From positions 1 to 64,000 of the forward strand of contig NZ_JACGXN010000003.1 of the NCBI RefSeq assembly GCF_014138285.1: 64,000 nt of DNA, in the 5' to 3' direction. The notes below the pieces were generated by a model that did not search any database, was not told the origin of the DNA, and saw nothing but the letters and a program-made list of their open reading frames with translations. The stretch's first letter is position 1; each line of letters begins with the position of its first letter. Shown piece after piece: positions 61,555 to 64,000 of the stretch. Both the position numbers and the translations under genes were made by a program. Source of the stretch: Phyllobacterium myrsinacearum (GTDB lineage: Bacteria > Pseudomonadota > Alphaproteobacteria > Rhizobiales > Rhizobiaceae).

Positions 61555-63207
61555 CTACAAATCCGGATCAGGTGTCGTTGCATCCATCATGAGCGAACGG
61601 ACGTGCCGATCAGCTGATTGCAAGGCTTCAAATGCACTGTATCGACACGCATGAAGGGTCTCGATTGAACCGCCAGCAGGCCTGAATACCTTCGACAGGC
61701 TTGACATGGCCTTCATGCTATCTCGCAGAGAGTTGTATTGCCCTGCGGCAGTTGCTCCGAGCATTGCTGCTCCAAGCAGCACCGGCTCGTCTGTCTCCGG
61801 AATTGCCACTGGCAGATTGGTTGTGTCGGCCATTAGCTGCCGCACCAGATTGCTTTGTGCCGCACCGCCACTCGCAATGATCAGGTCCGGCTGGATGCTG
61901 TCCTCGGCCAGCTTTTCCAGGAGCTGTTTGAGACCGTAACCGATTCCGCAGAGGCCAGCGACATAAAGCGAGATCAAATCGGCTATGCCGGTTTCAAGTC
62001 CGACGCCCGCAATGACTGCCCGCGCATCAGGATCGGCATAGGGCGAACGGTTCCCCAGAAATTCCGGAACGACGTGGATCGATTTTGCCAGTTCGACCGA
62101 ACGGGTGAGATCAGGAGACAATTCCGTCGCCATGCCGTCAAGCCATGCGACGAGAGTGAGACCGGCCGCTTCTGCTTTCGCCTTGGCTTCCGAAGAAGCT
62201 GGATGCATCGTCACAAGATGATCTATAGCCGCACCGGCAGCGGACTGGCCACCCTCAGTCAGCCAGAGACCGGGAACCATGGCAGAATAATAGGGGCCCC
62301 ATACTCCGTCGACAAAAACGGGACTGTCGTTTGATGCCATTGAACAGGCAGATGTTCCAAACACATAGGCCAGCCTGCTCCGCACATCGGACAGGTCGTT
62401 GGCATCAGCGGCGCCAAGCGTGCCCACGCCGCCCGCATGGGCATCGATCAGCCCCGCTGCGACAGCGATACCGGGGTTCAACCCAAGTTCGTGCGCCGCC
62501 GCAACAGTCAGCCCGCTCGCCAGCGCGCTACCGGGCTCGACGATATCGGTGCCAATTCTGGAAAACCCTTCCGCGGCCAGTTCCTCAAGCCCGATATCCC
62601 TGAAATACCGCGCGTCCCAGCGCTTCTCATGCGCAAGATATGTCCATTTGCAGGTAACCGTACAGATCGACCGGCTCAGTGAGCCAGTTGCACGCCAAGT
62701 CAGATAATCGGCAAGATCAAAGAATTGGTCGACGGCCGCAAAAGAGGCCGGGAGGTGACGCTTCAGCCAAAGCAGCTTTGGCGTTTCCATTTCCGGCGAG
62801 ATACGCCCGCCGACATAACGCAGAACGTCATGATCGCCTGCATTGATTTCCGCTGCTTCATCGGCAGCACGATGGTCCATCCAGACGATAATATTGCGAT
62901 CAGGATCGCCGGACGGGCCGACAGCAACAGGCGAGCCATCGGATTTGACCGCAACGAGAGAGCAAGTTGCATCGAAGCCGATACCGGCAATGTCTGCTGC
63001 CGGAATACCTGCTGAAGCGACGGCTTCCCTCACGCTGTCACAGACAGCTCGCCATATCTGCTCACTGGATTGTTCAACGAAACTGCCAGCTTCATGCCAG
63101 ATCGTAACCGGACGTTTCGCCGACGCCAGCAAATGACCATTCTTGTCAAACACACCCGCACGGGCGCTGCCCGTACCCACGTCAACACCGAGAAAGAAAC
63201 GGGACAT
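61555..63207 (-). CDS. rbtK: FGGY-family pentulose kinase, probable D-ribulokinase
   Basis: A 550-residue sugar kinase. The N-terminal phosphate motif is FLGVDVGTGSARAGVFD, and NIIVWMDHRAADEAAEIN is typical of the ribulokinase-like (FGGY pentulose) branch. The C-terminal ATP motif is IIASGGAAQSNLVRQLMADTTNLPVAIPE. It should phosphorylate D-ribulose to D-ribulose 5-phosphate, the step after ribitol dehydrogenase, whose gene lies 2 bases upstream. The ATG at 63207 is chosen because the longer frame would run 50 codons into the dehydrogenase gene. L-ribulose or xylulose are less likely alternatives. Confidence 0.82.
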   Translation of the reverse strand: MSRFFLGVDVGTGSARAGVFDKNGHLLASAKRPVTIWHEAGSFVEQSSEQIWRAVCDSVREAVASAGIPAADIAGIGFDATCSLVAVKSDGSPVAVGPSGDPDRNIIVWMDHRAADEAAEINAGDHDVLRYVGGRISPEMETPKLLWLKRHLPASFAAVDQFFDLADYLTWRATGSLSRSICTVTCKWTYLAHEKRWDARYFRDIGLEELAAEGFSRIGTDIVEPGSALASGLTVAAAHELGLNPGIAVAAGLIDAHAGGVGTLGAADANDLSDVRSRLAYVFGTSACSMASNDSPVFVDGVWGPYYSAMVPGLWLTEGGQSAAGAAIDHLVTMHPASSEAKAKAEAAGLTLVAWLDGMATELSPDLTRSVELAKSIHVVPEFLGNRSPYADPDARAVIAGVGLETGIADLISLYVAGLCGIGYGLKQLLEKLAEDSIQPDLIIASGGAAQSNLVRQLMADTTNLPVAIPETDEPVLLGAAMLGATAAGQYNSLRDSMKAMSSLSKVFRPAGGSIETLHACRYSAFEALQSADRHVRSLMMDATTPDPDL

Positions 63208-63209
63208 GC

Positions 63210-63938
63210 CTAGAGATCCGTGCTGTTGGGTAGGATAACCAGATCGCGGATCGTGACGTTTTTGGACCTTGAGAGCATAAAGATAACTGCGTCTGCCACT
63301 TCCGTTGCCTCCATCAAAGCGCCCGATGCCATCGCCTCGTCCAGTTTCGCCTTCGGCCAATCACTGATCAATGCGGTAATCACCGGGCCGGGAGCGACCG
63401 CACCCACCCGAATGCCATGTTTTGCAACCTGACGCCGTACCGTGTGGACAAAAGCCTGAACTGCGTGTTTCGACGCCGTGTAGATCGGTTCCCACACGAC
63501 CGGCACAAGACCGGCAATAGAGCTTGTCATGATAATGTCGCCGGACTTCCTTTCCACCATGTGCGGCAAGACCGCCTGAACGGATCGAAAGGCCGCATTG
63601 ATATTCAGGTTGAGCATCCGGTCCCACGCATCGGGATCTCCGTTCACCACGTCGCCGCCAATATAGGAACCGGCATTGGCATGGAAGATATCAAGCTTGC
63701 CAAACCGCTCGAGAATCTGCGGCATCATCGTTGCAACGCTGGCAGAATTGGTCAGATCGACCACCAACGGAAATGCCTGAGGTCCAAGGTCCGCGCATGC
63801 GCTTTTCAGTCCATCCTCGGATCTGTCGACAAGCACGACGCTGACCCCTTCCTGCAACAGTGATTTGGCGCATTCAAGTCCAATGCCAGAGGCGGCCCCG
63901 GTAATGGCTGCGACCTTTCCAGAAAGTTCCTGTCTCAT
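63210..63938 (-). CDS. rbtD: Ribitol 2-dehydrogenase (short-chain dehydrogenase)
   Basis: A 242-residue NAD-dependent SDR that oxidises ribitol to D-ribulose. Cofactor motif GAASGIG at 14-20, HANAG at 86-90, catalytic Ser139/140 in TSSIAG, Tyr153 and Lys157 (YTASK). The segments [40 protein letters not shown] and [20 protein letters not shown] closely match Klebsiella ribitol dehydrogenase as I recall it, which sets it apart from other SDRs. AGGAATTGAT precedes the ATG. The frame stays open to the window edge upstream, but the family starts here. Upstream genes of the operon lie outside the window. Confidence 0.87.
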   Translation of the reverse strand: MRQELSGKVAAITGAASGIGLECAKSLLQEGVSVVLVDRSEDGLKSACADLGPQAFPLVVDLTNSASVATMMPQILERFGKLDIFHANAGSYIGGDVVNGDPDAWDRMLNLNINAAFRSVQAVLPHMVERKSGDIIMTSSIAGLVPVVWEPIYTASKHAVQAFVHTVRRQVAKHGIRVGAVAPGPVITALISDWPKAKLDEAMASGALMEATEVADAVIFMLSRSKNVTIRDLVILPNSTDL

Positions 63939-64000
63939 ATCAATTCCTACCTTGGTTATTATATCAGGCTCGTCCGTGCGAAACCCGTGATTGGCGAGCC

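Noticed and set aside
63959-64000. Possible C-terminal end of an upstream gene on the minus strand ([13 protein letters not shown] then stop)
   Set aside because: Only 13 codons are in the window and another frame also stays open, so it cannot be told from chance.
1-64000. tRNA, rRNA, CRISPR arrays, insertion sequences, phage genes
   Set aside because: Looked for along both strands; no cloverleaf-like genes, regularly spaced repeats, transposase or integrase motifs were recognised.

Overview
The window looks like a chromosomal or chromid segment of an alphaproteobacterium of the order Hyphomicrobiales (Rhizobiales), probably near Brucella/Ochrobactrum, Phyllobacterium or Mesorhizobium. This rests on gene content: a cyoABCD-SURF1 cluster with a RegB/RegA-like pair, an agp-type alpha-galactoside locus like that of Sinorhizobium meliloti, D-aminopeptidases of the two kinds described from Ochrobactrum anthropi, and a small RNA with CCUCCUCCC loops of the alpha-r14/'cuckoo' type. 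No rRNA, tRNA, insertion sequence, prophage or CRISPR array was seen.

Layout. 1-2 kb: two family-2 glycosyltransferases (surface polysaccharide). 2-10.4 kb: an MHS-type transporter divergent from cyoABCD, followed on the same strand by SURF1 and a membrane redox-type histidine kinase/response regulator pair. 10.4-18.9 kb: LpxO-like hydroxylase, Ogt, an EmrAB-type efflux pair with a divergent TetR repressor, a flavoprotein monooxygenase, and a LysR/TSUP-exporter pair. 19-21.1 kb: Bax-inhibitor-1 protein and an ECF sigma/anti-sigma pair. 21.1-27.1 kb: a polyamine-type ABC importer ending in a hydantoin-racemase-like gene, with a divergent GntR regulator. 27.1-34.4 kb: GIY-YIG protein, DUF2239 protein, SMP-30 lactonase, peptidase T, an orphan peptide-binding protein, cyclopropane-fatty-acid synthase, the sRNA and a small membrane protein.

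34.5-44.6 kb is an alpha-galactoside regulon: AraC regulator, two GH4 glycosidases and an oligopeptide-type ABC importer whose two ATPases are fused in one chain. After an alpha/beta hydrolase and a GGDEF protein, 47.3-58.3 kb holds the most interesting region. A P1-family DmpA-like aminopeptidase and a D-amino-acid transaminase lie on the plus strand. They converge with an operon of peptide-binding protein, two permeases, two ATPases, an S12 D-aminopeptidase and a LysR regulator. An M19 dipeptidase is divergent from that operon. Together these look like a pathway that imports peptides containing D-amino acids, trims them with three unrelated hydrolases and deaminates the freed D-amino acids.

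58.4-61.5 kb: beta-propeller protein, an unusual HTH regulator, a DUF899 thioredoxin-like protein and a small membrane protein. 61.5-64 kb: ribitol dehydrogenase and a pentulose kinase, the catabolic end of a ribitol operon that continues beyond the window.

Many starts were moved inward from the longest open frame, where an ATG with a clear Shine-Dalgarno sequence, a signal peptide or a translational overlap supported it. All functions are by recognition of motifs and family resemblance; no database search was run.
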